64,000 nt of DNA, from contig NC_134013.1 in assembly GCF_040712315.1 (NCBI RefSeq), forward strand, positions 16,217,001 through 16,281,000, written 5' to 3'. Position 1 is the first letter of the stretch. Each line of letters begins with the position of its first letter. Shown here in pieces: positions 13,071 to 26,000 of this stretch. This stretch comes from Castanea sativa (lineage: Eukaryota; Streptophyta; Magnoliopsida; Fagales; Fagaceae). The notes beneath the pieces were generated by a model. It searched no databases and was not told the origin of the DNA. It was given only the letters and a program-made list of their open reading frames with translations. The translations under genes were made by a program, and so were the position numbers.

Positions 13071-13379
13071 AATAACCCACTAATTGGGATTTCAAAATTT
13101 TTTTTAAAAAAACCCCTAATTGAAATTTTACAATAAAAACGAAAAGAAAATTAAAAATATTCAAATGGTGTTCTACTAGTTCTAGTTCTAGTTCTAACTG
13201 GGTCTAATAAGAAGTACAGTTGTGCTTTATAGTTGTATTTAGAAACGCGTATTTTCGGTTTCCTTTGGGGGTAAGCAAAGGAAAGGTCAAATTATATTAA
13301 AGTAAAAAAGAAAATGGGAAAGGCTACAGAGTGGAAACTAGTTTCTTTGCACCAGAATGGTGGTCCATTCGCGGTGGTC

Positions 13380-13424
13380 CACGTGTGATTGGAGGAGAAT
13401 TGGGGTTAGTGTTTGATGACGTGG
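13380..13424 (-). promoter_or_regulatory. G-box and UPRE-like elements upstream of bZIP60
   Basis: CACGTG at 13380-13385 has an ATTGG (CCAAT on minus) just beside it. TGACGTGG at 13417-13424 matches the core bound by XBP1/bZIP60-type factors. Both are 310-360 bases upstream of the bZIP60 ATG. Motifs this short occur by chance, but the pairing fits a gene known in Arabidopsis to be ER-stress inducible. No canonical ERSE spacing (CCAAT-N9-CCACG) was found. Confidence 0.4.
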
Positions 13425-13932
13425 ACGAATAGATTTTTTGTTGCACAGATTCTATTGAGAGCCTCGGAGCAGAGGATTAAGTTCTGAGTGTTCCCGTCAC
13501 TCAACCAATAGAATCGCAGTTAGTGGACGCAGAGAAAGCCGTGGCGTTAACACGTGCAAATAGTGTGCCTTTTTTTTTCTTTTCTTTTCTTTTTATATTC
13601 TTTTTGGGACTCTTTTTTTAGGGTGTTTCGTTGCATTTCAAAGAAAAATTTGAAAAAGAAAAAGATTTCCAAGTCTTTAATTCTAATGAAAAATAATAAA
13701 CATAAATCCACCACGATGCCAATGAGTTTACAATATCAAAATCCTCTATTTCATGTCAAAAATCTTGTAACTTAATTGGTTAACATTTTGTCGTCGTTTT
13801 CAATGGAAACATCAACTCTCCCACATCTATCAAAGCTTACCCATTGGCCATAAAGTTCTAGCCAAATCAATAGACCAATGTTCAATTGATGTGGAGGCTG
13901 AATATATCTAGGCTTTGCAAGATGGACAATAA

Positions 13933-14134
13933 GGGTCTGTTTAGAATCTGTTTATTTTACTGGAATAAAAAACTTTTTTTGTTAAAAATACTATAAATAA
14001 AAGTAAAAATTAACTGAAATAGTACAGTGAGACCCATAAATAGTACTAAAAAGTGCAGTGGACTCATGAGTAATAGCAAAAATAAACTGAATAGTAAAAT
14101 AAACTGACTTTTTAATTTGAAGCCAAACACACAT
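13933..14134 (+). mobile_element. MITE copy 3 (GTCCGTTTGG family)
   Basis: Bounded by GGGTCTGTTTAGAATCTG and AGCCAAACACACATT. The core GAAATAGTACAGTGAGACCC then ATAAATAGTACTAAAAAGTG is nearly identical to copy 1. Non-coding. Confidence 0.6.
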
Positions 14135-14892
14135 TAAATGTGGCCTATTCAAGATTATTTAGTGAACAGTTGCCTGAGAAGAGAATGTAAGACTAATGTT
14201 GTTGTCATTAGAAGAAAAAAAGAACGAAGAAGAAGATACTAATAGAGCTACAATTGAATTGCAAATCGTGCTTTTCAAAGAAAGCAAAATGCTATATGGG
14301 TTGAAGAAACACCACCTTGTATTAAAAATATTTTACAGTTTTATGTTCAGTTGGATTAGTTGCCCCTTCCTTGAATTAGTGTCTCTGTTATTCTGTATTG
14401 GTTGATTTTTTTATATTATAAAACTATCGTCTATTACTCAAAAGAAAAAGAAAAAAACATAAGATATCATCAAAAGCTAACACATTTATGAATTTACTTT
14501 CCTTAAGAGCTTAACACATTTTGTATTTAGAGAAGGGATTTAACCTAACCATTACTTTTGATTATTATTTTTTATCCTTAGACCAAAATTCCTATTCCTA
14601 TTCCTATTGGTTTTTGGTATAAATGGAGTTATATATAGTAATTATAGTCAAATATGAGTGAAAAATTATTCAATCCTCGAAGAGTAATATTTCTTTCTCT
14701 TATATGAATAGTAAATTATACCATGAATTTAATTAATGGACCTCAATATTTTTATTTTTATTATTATTTTGAGAAAATAGTGGACCTAATTATTAAATGA
14801 GGAAAAAATAGAAGTAATGAATAATTATTTCATATGAGCGCATAGCCTAGCTAGATAAAAGGTCCAATGGACATGTATTTTTATTATATATT

Positions 14893-14939
14893 AAAGACAT
14901 TTTTTTCTCTCAAAAAAAAAAAAAAAAAAAAAAAGACAT
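14893..14939 (+). mobile_element. Ultra-short retroposed poly(A) tail with 8-bp duplication
   Basis: AAAGACAT at 14893-14900 is repeated at 14932-14939. Between them lie only a T run, CTCTC and about 21 A residues. It has the same form as the insertions at 1354, 21074, 36481 and 56000. Confidence 0.5.
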
Positions 14940-14954
14940 GTCTAGCTATATTAT

Positions 14955-15170
14955 AGCTTGAATATATTCGCGCTTGCAAGGAATGGCAGCACGATGGAGG
15001 AAGATTTTTGTGCTTTTGATTCAACCCCTAATTTTGTTAAGGAATTGTTATGCTCTGATGTTAATGGGATTACCTATTGTAGGCTCTCAGCCACGAACTT
15101 AGCCATTTTGGCTCCTAGTTGTTGTTTATCTATTTCCTCTTAACCAAAAAAAAAAGAGCTTGAATATTCG
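14955..15170 (+). pseudogene. 5'-truncated L1-type LINE: RNase H-like C-terminus, poly(A) and target duplication
   Basis: AGCTTGAATATATTCG (14955-14970) recurs as AGCTTGAATATTCG (15157-15170), enclosing 186 bp. The insert reads through FALARNGSTMEEDF to SDVNGITYCR and ends at a TAA followed by CC and ten As. The N-x-x-A-x-x-L-A-R, F, P, D-x-x-G pattern matches the end of the RNase H-like domain that closes many plant L1 ORF2 proteins. Only this end was inserted, so it is a dead-on-arrival copy. Confidence 0.65.
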
Positions 15171-16604
15171 TCCCTTGAATAAATCCATCATTTTGAGGAA
15201 GAAGAGAGCAGGTTGGTTAAATCTGGGACAGGGAGACTTGGTACCAGGGTAGGAATAGGTAGGTGTCAATTGGATAACAAACCTGTAGACATTTTCTTAA
15301 AATAATTTTATTGCAACCATCATATATTCTTACTCTTGTGCTTAATGACTAGTTCAAAATTATGAATAGAATTATTAAATCATACAAAATCTATGAATAA
15401 AACCATTCAAATTATTGAACAGCAAACCCAACCTTAACAGCTGCATACAATAAGAGCCCATTTAGATTAAGAGAGAGTAAATGGAGGAAAATAAAGTAAA
15501 ATTAGCTAAAAATATACTAATTTTGGCTAAATCTACTCTGCTTCTGCTTCCTTCTCCTCAATCCAAATGGACCATAAATTACTACACAACATTCTCTGAA
15601 CAAATCACATATCCTTGGTCATGTGTATCCCACGTTACACGTTTCACATTTTCTCAAATAAAAAGACTCCAGAGGAAATAAATTAACAAAACGGTATATT
15701 CCCTGAAATTGAACCACCAAGAAACATGTAGCAAAAGGTCATCGTCGGATGAGTTTGCAGTTTCTGTGTAAGCCAACACCATCTAAAATAACTATAACTA
15801 GATAAACAAAGCAAGAAATATCTTGTACATGACCTTGATTGTTTTCGAATTAAGGAGTAAAATTTCCATTCAGACAAAGAAGGAAAAAACAATCGCCAAG
15901 AGCTTCACAGCACGTTGGCACATCTGGCCCTCTCCATCCAGAAGCCAGGAAGGTTCAGTTCAATTTCCTGGGGTCATGCTACTCTACTCAACGTAGCCAA
16001 AAAAGAAACAAAAGACAAACAAACCTACACCACACCTCAGACATCTAGCTACAAAGTAAAGTTGCAACCAGAACTAAACAACAAACAGCAAGCACAGTTG
16101 CGGCAGAGAACACAACACATGACAGAAAGGCAAAATCATCTCAGATGCCTAACACCTCAAAGGAACCAAGTTTTTTGATAACTGAAAAAGATAAAAGAGT
16201 CCATCTTGCAGAGAGGACGCAGTTAAGGAGGGAATTCTTCCCTGTCTTACAAGAGAGCTTGACATAATTTTTAACCAATCAATACACTCTTGTGAGGATC
16301 CTACCATTATGAACCTGAACACTTCTACGTGACCATGATTTACTCCTTGTTATGCAATAAGCACATGATTATTGCACTTTGTGATAATTTTTTCGCGATT
16401 TCAAACATTCTATACACCTTTAAAATATACATACACACACACTCTTACAAGCGATAGGATTGGAATTTATGGTATCCACTCCATGAAGATTGCCTTGGTT
16501 TTTAGTGTAGGATCGAACCCCACCATTCTATGCACTTATTAAAGAAAAGCACAAAGAGGTATCACATTATACATAAATTGCCCTATAAAGTATGCTGAAT
16601 TAAA

Positions 16605-16735
16605 GGTCTACTTGGAATTTGCTTATTTCCAATAGCTAAAAGCTAGTTCATTACCGAAAAGCTAAAAGTTACAGATTGTTTGCAAAAAAAGTTGAAACAA
16701 AAAGCAAATAAGCAATTGCCAAATGCACACCACAT
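16605..16735. mobile_element. Short element with inverted ends (AAATAAGCAA)
   Basis: The left end GGTCTACTTGGAATTTGC, continuing TTATTT, is an imperfect inverted match of the right end AAATAAGCAATTGCC continuing AAATGCACAC. Its length of about 130 bp and lack of coding suggest a small MITE. No clear target duplication. Confidence 0.4.
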
Positions 16736-19457
16736 ATTCAAGCATGATCATTACAAAAGAATAAATTTTATTGAAGATGACAAGCATTGAGCACCAAACT
16801 CCAAGAACATCAAAGTCCTGTGCATCTCATATGACCACTGTATTTTGTGCTGATAGATCAGTGTCATGGAATGACTCCAGCTAATAACTTCAATAAACTG
16901 GTAGTAAGGTAACAGTAGATAATCAGGCTCTGTATAGGTAAAGGTGGGGTCAAGAGTTCAAGTGTTTAAATAGAATATGTAGAAGGTGCTCCAAATTTCC
17001 TTCTCACATTATGTAGGTCTCAACAAGTGGAACTTCACCATTTCCTGTGACATCAACGGACCTGTCACTACAGATCACACTGCCAAACCCCATGAAACTT
17101 GAAGAAATGTCAATATTGGAGTTGCTGAAGTTATGACACTTCAATCCTCGACTTCTTTTCACCTCCAACAAATGAACACTTTAAGTTGTAACCCATACAT
17201 TAATATGTGTATTGTCACCCTCCAAAAAAAACAAGTTGTCTTCGCCAGATCAAACACGGGTAGACCCTATATCTGCATTGCTAGGGCAATGGGTGAAAGA
17301 GGTGAATTTAGGACTCTCAATAGTAGAAGGGTAAAGAGTGTTTTTGTTCCTCAGGGGGTCAACCTAGTATCCTATAAAGCCACAAAACATTGAGAGAAGC
17401 ACTACCTCAAAGCTAGATTTAAACCCAGACTTCGTGTTGTCAATATTCCCGCGTTAAACATAACCTGTTTTAGCTTTCCTAGAGGCAGAAAAGCAGAATA
17501 TTATTCCCTGATAAACATGTTTATTTTGATTAGAAGAAAACAAAACTTAGATACACACTTCATACACTAACCAGACAACTTGCCCATTTTCTGACCCACT
17601 TTGAGTACGGCAAGCCCAATTTTCAGGGCTACCAGACCTGGCCCTAAAAGCATAAATAAAAATCATTAGAGAGAGAGAGAGGAAAAAGAAAAAAGATTCT
17701 GACTAGAAAATAACACCAGGAACAAAAATATAAGAAAATGCTCTATATCTGTTGATCAATGACCTCCAGATGCTCAGGAAGCACCTACAAATTGCAGTGA
17801 CATCTAGGATCACAGAAACAATCACAATCAGTTACCTAAAACAGATGTGGACTTGTAACCACAGCCCAAATTAAGCTCTGATACAAGACTAGCAGAAGTG
17901 CAGAACCCACCACACAACAAGTGTGCCGAGGTCCTACAGTAAGTTCATATTGACCAAAGACTACATTATATTATACATCTTCCTGGAAATTTACACAAAG
18001 GATAGTGTCAATAAACCCTAAAATATTAACCTTGTCATTGTTATTTAGTTTTCTAACATCTACAACTCATCAAGTCAAGCTTGATTATCAAAGGAGCACG
18101 GGGCTTATGCCTCTAACCATTGAACGGTCAACTTATTGAACAAGTAAAACCTCAAATGAGAGAGACTGAAAAAATGAATGACAGATACCTGCAAGCCAAT
18201 TTCACAGCTCCTTTGTCCTCAAATGACAAAAGACTGTCTTTTCTATTATTTCTAATTATATTATAAGCACTAGGATTATTTACATAAATACATTTAAATT
18301 TATACAGATGCTCTTCAAAAAACCCTGCCACTCTAGGAATGGGTGCTCCTATGTGATTTATGTAGCTGCTTGACAACCTACAATAAGATCAGTGCAGCTG
18401 AAAACTAACTAACTTGGCACTGATAGCCAAACCTCAAATAACACTCAAAATTGCAAAAGGCCAACCAAACCACAAAGACCTCACCAACTTCCAAATACAG
18501 TGCTCTAAAATCTTAGATCATGAATTGAGCACCAAACACTCCAGAGGAGTTCCAACTTTCTCTAAATAACAGAATCAATTTGAAACTACCACATCCTAGG
18601 GGGATTAATATTTACTCCAAACAAACTGATGCTTACTTATGATCCCAAGATTTCACACCTAGCTAAAAAGAGCTTATTCTATACAAATTCAACACAAGCT
18701 CTGAAAGCTTTAACTATCACCTTGACAACTCCCAAATTGGTCCAAATTATTTAAATTCCAATCCTAGTATCAAGCGAAGAATAAATAAATACCAACAACC
18801 TGATCAAACATTTCACTCAAAATGCATAGATATTGAGCAACATTATGAAGCCTGATGATGGGTAGTATCATCCACTTGGACCTAATTATCTGGTAAGAGA
18901 TAATAGCCCACCAATAAGAAAGCGGCCCAATTCTAACGTAAAACTTAGAGAGTACCCTATTGAAAACTGTTTAGCATTTGGAAAGCAAATGGTTAAACAG
19001 TACCTTAAGACTCCAACCAATCATACCAGATAAGTACCACAAATAACATAGATTCTGGATTGGCAACTCAAACTTAAGCCAATACACTTAAATTAATGCA
19101 GAAATTTGAACTAAACACAAACCCCATTACAGCCCATACTTGAACAATGAAATTTCAACATAAAGGAAACTTAGAAGCATAAAATTTTCAAAGCATTAAC
19201 CAGTACCAGCACAGTTAAAAGATTTAAATAAAAAAAATAAAAAAAACTACAATTCAACATACCACATTTAATCTACTATCTTAATTTGACACTACAATCA
19301 TGGCCCGATGGTTCAATTAAAAAGAACACCAATTTGGAAGTCTCAAGTAAGCATTAAAACAAACACCTGAAGAGCAACCTAGAACGAACTAGATTTAAAA
19401 AGTAAATTACCAATGCCAAAGCCAAAGTGAGCTAGTTATATATCATATCATATAATA

Positions 19458-20309
19458 TCACTCCCTCTCCTCCCTTTCTCGATTCCACTGCTCAATTCTA
19501 GCTCGGCGCTCCTCGCTCCCGTCCCTAACAGGACTCCTGCTCCGCTTAGGACTCCCATATCTTCTCTTAGACCCATCTCTCTCATGCCTATCACCTCTAT
19601 CATGCCTATCATACCTGTCCTTGCTGGATCGCCCGTTTCCGCGATAATCACGGTCCCGAGAATCCCTCTCACGCCTATCGTGATCCCTCCGGTGCCGCTG
19701 CGGGCTCGAACTCCGGCTCCGGCTCCGGCTCACCCTATACCCACGGTACCTCCCAAACAGCTTCCTCCTCAATTCTCTTCCAATCAGCTTCACGTGCATG
19801 AAATTGCAGTACCCACCTCGGTTACAGTTATTCTCCTCGAATTGCCGACACGTGGCTTCGCGAAAATCGGTCACTGGCGAGAAATCGGCGATAATGGGTC
19901 GACCCGAATAGAACCGGCCCTGTAAGGCCTGTAAAGCCGAGGCGGCTTGGTCTTCCTCCTTGAACTGAACGTAAACGTTGCCGATCATGTGGTCGGCGAG
20001 GTTGTCGCAAACGTTGAGGCTCTCGATCTCGCCGAACTTGCTGAGTTCCTCGAAGATGTCCTCGTAGAAATCCTCGAAGTGCTCTTGGATCTTGCGCGGG
20101 TCAATGGTTTGACCCTGAGCGTCCACGCCCGGCGTGATCATGTCGGGTCGTTGGTACATGTTCGATAAAAGCAAGGTCGGAGAGATCGTCGGTCGGTTGT
20201 GGAGGCGAGAGCAGCGATCGCCGTGGCGACACGCGCCGATCTTGAAGTAGAATGGGCAATTCACTCGGTCCTTCTCGGTGCCGAAGATCGAAGCCAAGTG
20301 CTCCGCCAT
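19458..20309 (-). CDS. U2AF35: Splicing factor U2AF small subunit (U2AF35)
   Basis: Single-exon CDS of 283 residues. It is the small subunit of the nuclear U2AF heterodimer, which recognises the AG at 3' splice sites and recruits U2 snRNP. First CCCH zinc finger C18-C27-C33-H37; U2AF-homology RRM about 44-147; second CCCH finger C154-C162-C168-H172; then an Arg/Ser- and Arg/Asp-rich tail (SRSRSRSSS, repeated [19 protein letters not shown] stretches) ending REREERE. I chose the ATG at 20309 ([14 protein letters not shown]), the conserved start. The frame stays open 11 codons upstream, but that leader is unlike the family. The region is GC-richer than its surroundings. Plants usually have two paralogues (a and b); which this is cannot be decided. 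Confidence 0.95.
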   Translation of the reverse strand: MAEHLASIFGTEKDRVNCPFYFKIGACRHGDRCSRLHNRPTISPTLLLSNMYQRPDMITPGVDAQGQTIDPRKIQEHFEDFYEDIFEELSKFGEIESLNVCDNLADHMIGNVYVQFKEEDQAASALQALQGRFYSGRPIIADFSPVTDFREATCRQFEENNCNRGGYCNFMHVKLIGRELRRKLFGRYRGYRVSRSRSRSSSPQRHRRDHDRRERDSRDRDYRGNGRSSKDRYDRHDRGDRHERDGSKRRYGSPKRSRSPVRDGSEERRARIEQWNREREERE

Positions 20310-21073
20310 GGTTGTGGAGGTAATTGAATATTCTCTGTTCAAATCGTTGATTAATTTTAGGGTTTGAGAAATGGGGGAAAATAAATTGAATAAAACCCTA
20401 ATTTAGAAGAGGGGGAAATTGAAAACGAAAATGAAAACCCGGGGTGTGAGGAAATTAAGATTAAAATAAATAAAAAATTCGGGGTTTTGGATTTGAGGAA
20501 GATTCTAGGCTACGTAAGAAAGTGAACTTCAATTGCTGGTTTTTGATTTATCCATCGATTAGGGACTCGAAGCGAAGGTGGAACTTAATTGGGTATATAA
20601 ATTACAATCACGAATCACAAGGTGTAAAAACCATGGGTAGCATCACGGGCGTTAATTGCATTGACTTTTCTGAGTTCATTGAACAATGACAGTCTTGTGG
20701 TTTCTTTTTTTTTTTTTAAATTTATGACAAATGTTAAGAAGTATCGTCCTATTTAATAAAAAAAATTGAATAAATAAAAGAAAAATGACATAAAACTAGT
20801 TTTACATTTTATTTTTTTTCCTCTCTATGAAGCTAGTCTCGCAGCTTATAAAGCTGGAAAAAAAAAACATAAAACTACAAAAAAGATTTTAAAAAAATTT
20901 ATAAAAAAAAAGTCAAAAAATTGTTGTTAATAAGTAGCTTACGGTACCCGTTAACGCAATTTTTTTATTATTACCAAAGCTTTACTTGGGCTTGAGTCAA
21001 TTCAACCTAGTTCATTTGATAATCGGAATAAGCCCAAGGTTAAACATATTTGGTTGGATTTTCAACATTTGTC

Positions 21074-21129
21074 AGCATCTGTAAATTTTTTTTTTTTTTT
21101 TTTTTTTAATGAGAAGTAGCATCTGCAAA
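21074..21129 (-). mobile_element. Ultra-short retroposed poly(A) tail with 12-bp duplication
   Basis: AGCATCTGTAAA (21074-21085) and AGCATCTGCAAA (21118-21129) flank a T run plus AATGAGAAGT. On the minus strand the insert reads ACTTCTCATT followed by about 22 As, a LINE-tail-like end. Confidence 0.5.
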
Positions 21130-21816
21130 ATTTGATCTAATTGTGGGGCGCCCTTGGATACGTTAGGGTTATCCACAACAACACAACGTTTTTTGTTGAA
21201 GTGTGTGGCTCGAACCAGCATACCCCTGCAAGCACCACGTAATGCTATACCGAGACTCCTACCAACGCACCCTGCCAACAACTCTAAATTGTCTCTTTTG
21301 GTTCATTCTAATGAAGGCTACTTTGTACCAATTTATAGTTCTATATTTAGAGTGACAATGTAAACAATATCCTATTGGCTACCCTATACTTGTCTTAAAA
21401 AATACATTGTCACAATCACTTTACGCTCAATAGAATTAGAGTGGGGATCTCACATGCTGGTGCTAATTGAAAAATGATTTACGAAATACTTAAGTTGCAG
21501 TATAAGCTTGATAAAAAAAATAAAAAAGAAATCATAATAAAAATGGCTGATTTTGTGCGTATCCGTTGATAGTTACAATGGGTCTTTAAGCGCTGCTTGA
21601 ACATTTGGATTATGTGTTTATGGTTTACCACTAGAACCTGATTATTTGTAAATGTTATAAGCACCTGATTCATATTTGTTTTGATAATCATTGTGACATG
21701 ATTATTAATGTTTATACAGAGCATACACATTTATCACATTTTTGGGTTCCTTATTCCTCTATGAAAAAGTATTGTTAACGTTCCTTCTGAAGCCAGTCAC
21801 TCGAGTGATCACCTCT

Positions 21817-21990
21817 AACACTATGATAGCGAGTAAAGATAAAATATGATATTTGGCACTTTGATAGCAAGCAAAGTAAATATCAAATTCCTTCAACACT
21901 TTAAATTAGACAAATGTCATTTAGCACTTTGATAACAAGCAAAGTAACTATCAGATCCTTTCAATATTTTAGATTAGATGAATATGAGAC
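21817..21990. repeat. Imperfect tandem repeat of about 70 bp
   Basis: Successive units carry CACTTTGATAGCAAGCAAAG then TCAAAT/TCAGAT, CCTT and TTAGA. Two good units and a partial third (CACTATGATAGCGAGTAAAG) are visible. A further GCTTTGATAGCAA sits near 22072. Confidence 0.5.
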
Positions 21991-22334
21991 ACATTTACCA
22001 TCCATCTGTCTAAAAAAAAAATAGAAAGGGCCTACAATCCATGTAGCTTATAGAAGACCCGAGATAGGCGCTTTGATAGCAATTGGACTTACAAGTTACA
22101 TCCATGTGCCTTGTGACTATATTACAAGGTAACGTCTACACTAACACTACCCTATACCCTAGCATGTTGTCTGTGGCCATGAATGATACAGCCTAACAAG
22201 ACAGTTGGGAGCGATTCAATCAAAGCTAAATAACAAGAACCAAAGCAATTCTACCCATAGCCAACAAGTTTTGTAGCTTCTTTGGATGTTTGTAACATAA
22301 ACATGAGTATATTGGTGGAGATAATTAAGCATAC

Positions 22335-22369
22335 TTATATATATATATATAAGGAGATAATTAAGCATA

Positions 22370-22425
<56 letters not shown>
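22335..22425. repeat. (TA)n microsatellite
   Basis: Two TA runs, about 20 and 55 bp, are separated by a 24-bp AAGGAGATAATTAAGCATAC segment that duplicates the sequence before the first run. Likely highly variable in length. Confidence 0.9.
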
Positions 22426-22426
<1 letters not shown>

Positions 22427-23031
22427 TCGAGGGATTACATATGCCTAATTTGATGTTACCAAATGAGTTTGAGATGCTAATCTTTTTAACAAGGCCTAGT
22501 GTAGTGCTCCTAAATTTTTCTAGCAAGCATGCTCGACAGTTGCATGGCTTAATTTATTTACCCATTCAAACAAATTTGGAAGTAGCACAAGAGATGCATT
22601 ATTTTCTCGTGCACAGTGTTCAAGTGGAAGACTTCTAAAAATTTTGGACCAGACTTCCAATAACTACCAAAGTCAAAATCTATAATTGGGGGCAGTATAA
22701 CTAACTTGTGAATGATTTTTTAGGTTTTGGATTTGTGAATGAATAGAGGAAGAGGTTGCAGGACAGCAGGAGCAAGCCAAATTTATATTTCAAATTGAAT
22801 CATTCAAGAAAGAATGTGAATTGAGCAAAAAACAGCATGCTTGCTCAACAATGCAACAGTGTTTAAGAGGGGAAAAAAAAAAGAAAAAAGAAAACTAATC
22901 AATCCAAATTTATGGTTCACATTTGATGAAAGAAATGGATAAGCATAGATCAGGGCTTTAGAGATAAAAGCTGACCCCCACACATGAAATCATACAACAC
23001 TGCAAGAAGCAAAACCACAGATAATTGAAAA

Positions 23032-26000
23032 TCATCTCGGAAGGCTGTTTGGAGGGAAATTACGTAATGGATTCTCCCTCAGTAGCTCTGTTTCCCTGCA
23101 CAATTAAAATAGTAAAAGGCTGATAAGTATCACTTAAGAGATTGCCAGTATACTGAAATAGACAACAACATATATTCTAAAGTAGATTGCTTACTTTTTA
23201 AGGTCTTGGCCATCCCCATGCCTAAGTTGCAACATCGAAGACTTATCACCACCCTCATTATTCCTCTTATGAATTCTGAAAACAATAATAATAAGAACAA
23301 CACATTATCAGAACAGAATTTCAAGAATGAGATCTAGAATGCATTGGCACTTTGATTCTACTGGAACAAATGGCTTTGGTGTTGGTGTTCATTTTTAAAA
23401 TGTCCCTCAAAAAGATTTCAAATTTCAACATACATCAGCATAACAGCTGCATATTATTACAAATGATGTCCTGTTATGCAGCTGCATACTTCAAATCCTG
23501 TGTTCACATCTTTTCTTCTTTGGACAAACCAAAACAACTAAGATTGTAATAAACATTTTCAGTAGAGTGCAAGGCAGGATATAATTGGGAGACAATGCTA
23601 ATATATCTAATAATAATCGCTTTAAATATAATTTAAAACGATACTCACTCTTCACATTCTTCATCGACAAAAACCTCAATACTACTGGCAGTTATTCCTC
23701 CTGTTATAGACCCAGGTTTCTGAGGAACCTAAAAGAAGCAGGAATTAGAGTTACTTAGATGCTATAAGAATGATGCAAGGAAGAAAAAGTATAAGGTTTG
23801 AAGGGAAGAGTGGGAAGAAGCTGAATGGTAAACCTTGTATGTTGTCCACTTGGTAGGGATTGCATTATTTTCTTTATTTCTCTCTGCTCGAGCTCCAAGA
23901 GTGCGCCAAGAATTCAAGTCTGTCTTTGATGCATCTGGCTGACGATCCACATTGTTTATATCTTTGAAAATAGTGAGTGGAGTTGCATGAGCCCTATAAC
24001 ATGGAACCAGAGCAAAAAATTTAGAATGGAAAAATGAAAATGTATAGTTTACACTTGCTAAAGTACCATCAATCATATCTAGAATGTCTTATTGACATAT
24101 TGAATGAAATCATCCGATCCAACTTTAAGGAGGAGAAACATCAATGGACTAGTCTATATTAATGGCATCAAACATGCTCATGATAAGAAAGACAAACAAA
24201 ATGAATACCTAAAGAACTTATGTCTGAAACTTGCATTGATTGAAACTTCCCCCTTTCAAAGCTGGAAGGTGAGCTTCAACCCAAGTAAAGGGTAAGTTTA
24301 ATGCATTTTGTTTCAGAAAGAACACGTGAGCTGCCAACCAATTAATATGAGCATCAAAACTCTAAGACAAAATTGTGCTCCAGTTTGGAAATGTAATCAT
24401 GTTGGAAGGGGCGTTTTGGAAAGAGAAGCAATGGGGAGATATGGAAAACTATTACTTTAGAAAGAAAGGAAAGCTCATTGTTTTGAGGGGAAGGAGCAAA
24501 ATTTGGTGAGTAGAAGAAGTTCTTCTCTTTGAATATTCTAGATGATTGGACTTTGAGTTCTCATATTTTTTCTACTATGCACTTTCTAGCATTCCCAGAT
24601 ACTTCGAGCTGTTGTTAATTGTTTTTGTACTTCTATTTTCTTCCTTTTCACTTATTTTGTTTGGGGTTTCCTTTGTAAACTTCCGGTGTACGGCTGCGTC
24701 CCAATTACTTATCAACAAATAAAAAAGGCTCTAAACAGACTAAACAAGAAATTTTGACTACCAGAAGTTAACATTACAACAAACTTTGAATGAAAGGCCC
24801 ATTTCTGCAATGGTTTGGGGATCCTAAAGAAACTTTCATCATTAAATTTAAAGAAAAAGCTTTGAGGTTTCTGTCTAGAAAAATTAAGTAAATAAATTAC
24901 TCCATATTGCTCACCTAACATTTTTCTTGACAAGATCAGAGTTCTCAGTGGTCTGCATTCCTGTAACATTAGAGAGAGTTTTAAAATGCATATATTTTTA
25001 TAAGTAGAATGCAGAAATTCAAGAAGGCCAATCAGAACAATGGATCTTACGATTTTCTCCTCTGGAGAGGACAGTTCCAAAACTCCGTCCTGGTAACCGC
25101 TTCTCCACTGTATCTTCCTAAAAATGGGGATAAATGGAACAATGAATGGTTTATAAAAAATAAAAAATAAAAAAGTGATATTAAAGTTCTTAACGAAAAG
25201 TTGCAAGCATACATCTGTTGGTTTTGGTCTTCTCATTGAGCGAGCAAAATACTTCCTATAAGAATCCTTCAATTTTTCGAGTGGTTGAGCATTCCTATTT
25301 AATGGAAAAATTAATCAGAGATGTATTTCTGCAATGCATGAAAAAATAAGAAAGAGAGAGAGAATATAAAACTGAACTAAGGCTCAAAGAAAGAAATTGA
25401 GAAATCAGAATCAGCATAAAATTATGGGCAGAACATATGTAAACAACTTATAAGTGACAAATAAGGCTACTCAGTATGCACATACTACAGATTCCATTTG
25501 TATTATAGGTTAATACATGTGTAGAACAATCTTCAAGAATCGCATTACCAATGTTGCATTTAAAACACAAACTCTAAAAAAATGAGGTACTAAAACAAAC
25601 ATGAGAGAGAGGAAGAGCACATATTTTCTCAAAATTAGATCTTTTAGCAGGATGCAGGAAATATTACAAACCACATTCCCAATAATGTAAACATTGTTTT
25701 GTCCCTTAATGAAGACCTTACCTAAACCATAAAGCCTTAACCAAATAACAACTAGAAACTTAACACCACACTACAATATTTTCGAATACCAATGAAACAA
25801 CACTACAAACTGTGCAAACATTAAAAACTAACTCTGAAAAGAACATGCATTAAGAGATCTCAAATGAGCAAAATCTTTTAATTCATTCCAAAATCAAAGA
25901 GTTCTCATCAACCAAAGCTGACAGGTTACAGTTACAGCCACGTTTTCTTGTTCTTTGAATACTTCTTCTTCAATTAAAAACATAAATTACATTTCATATA

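Larger units (their letters stand above)
13560..19457. other. Spacer between bZIP60 promoter and U2AF35
   Basis: Nearly 6 kb without a supported host gene. Contents: a MITE (13933-14134), a poly(A) micro-insertion (14893-14939), a truncated LINE tail (14955-15170), a short inverted-end element (16605-16735), and a possible SINE B box on the minus strand near 16508-16520 (GGGGTTCGATCC). Part of 15.9-19.4 kb could be U2AF35 3' UTR or a UTR intron, which the sequence alone cannot show. Confidence 0.5.
20345..23031. other. Spacer between U2AF35 and BUBR1
   Basis: U2AF35 leader and promoter (no obvious TATA box), then AT-rich DNA with a poly(A) micro-insertion (21074-21129), an imperfect roughly 70-bp tandem repeat (21817-21990) and a long (TA)n run (22335-22425). 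An open frame around 22282-22638 is mostly the translated TA repeat. No host gene recognised. Confidence 0.5.

Noticed and set aside
16508..16520. GGGGTTCGATCC, a tRNA T-arm-like motif on minus
   Set aside because: No cloverleaf can be drawn around it; at most a SINE B box.
19584..19925. Open frame of 113 codons on plus
   Set aside because: Antisense of the Arg/Ser-rich end of U2AF35; a Pro-rich shadow.
22282..22638. Open frame of 118 codons with a long YIYIYI stretch
   Set aside because: Translation of the TA microsatellite. The flanking part matches nothing I recognise.
24712..25272. Open frame of 186 codons on minus
   Set aside because: It is read-through of BUBR1 exons 5-7 plus their introns, not a separate gene.
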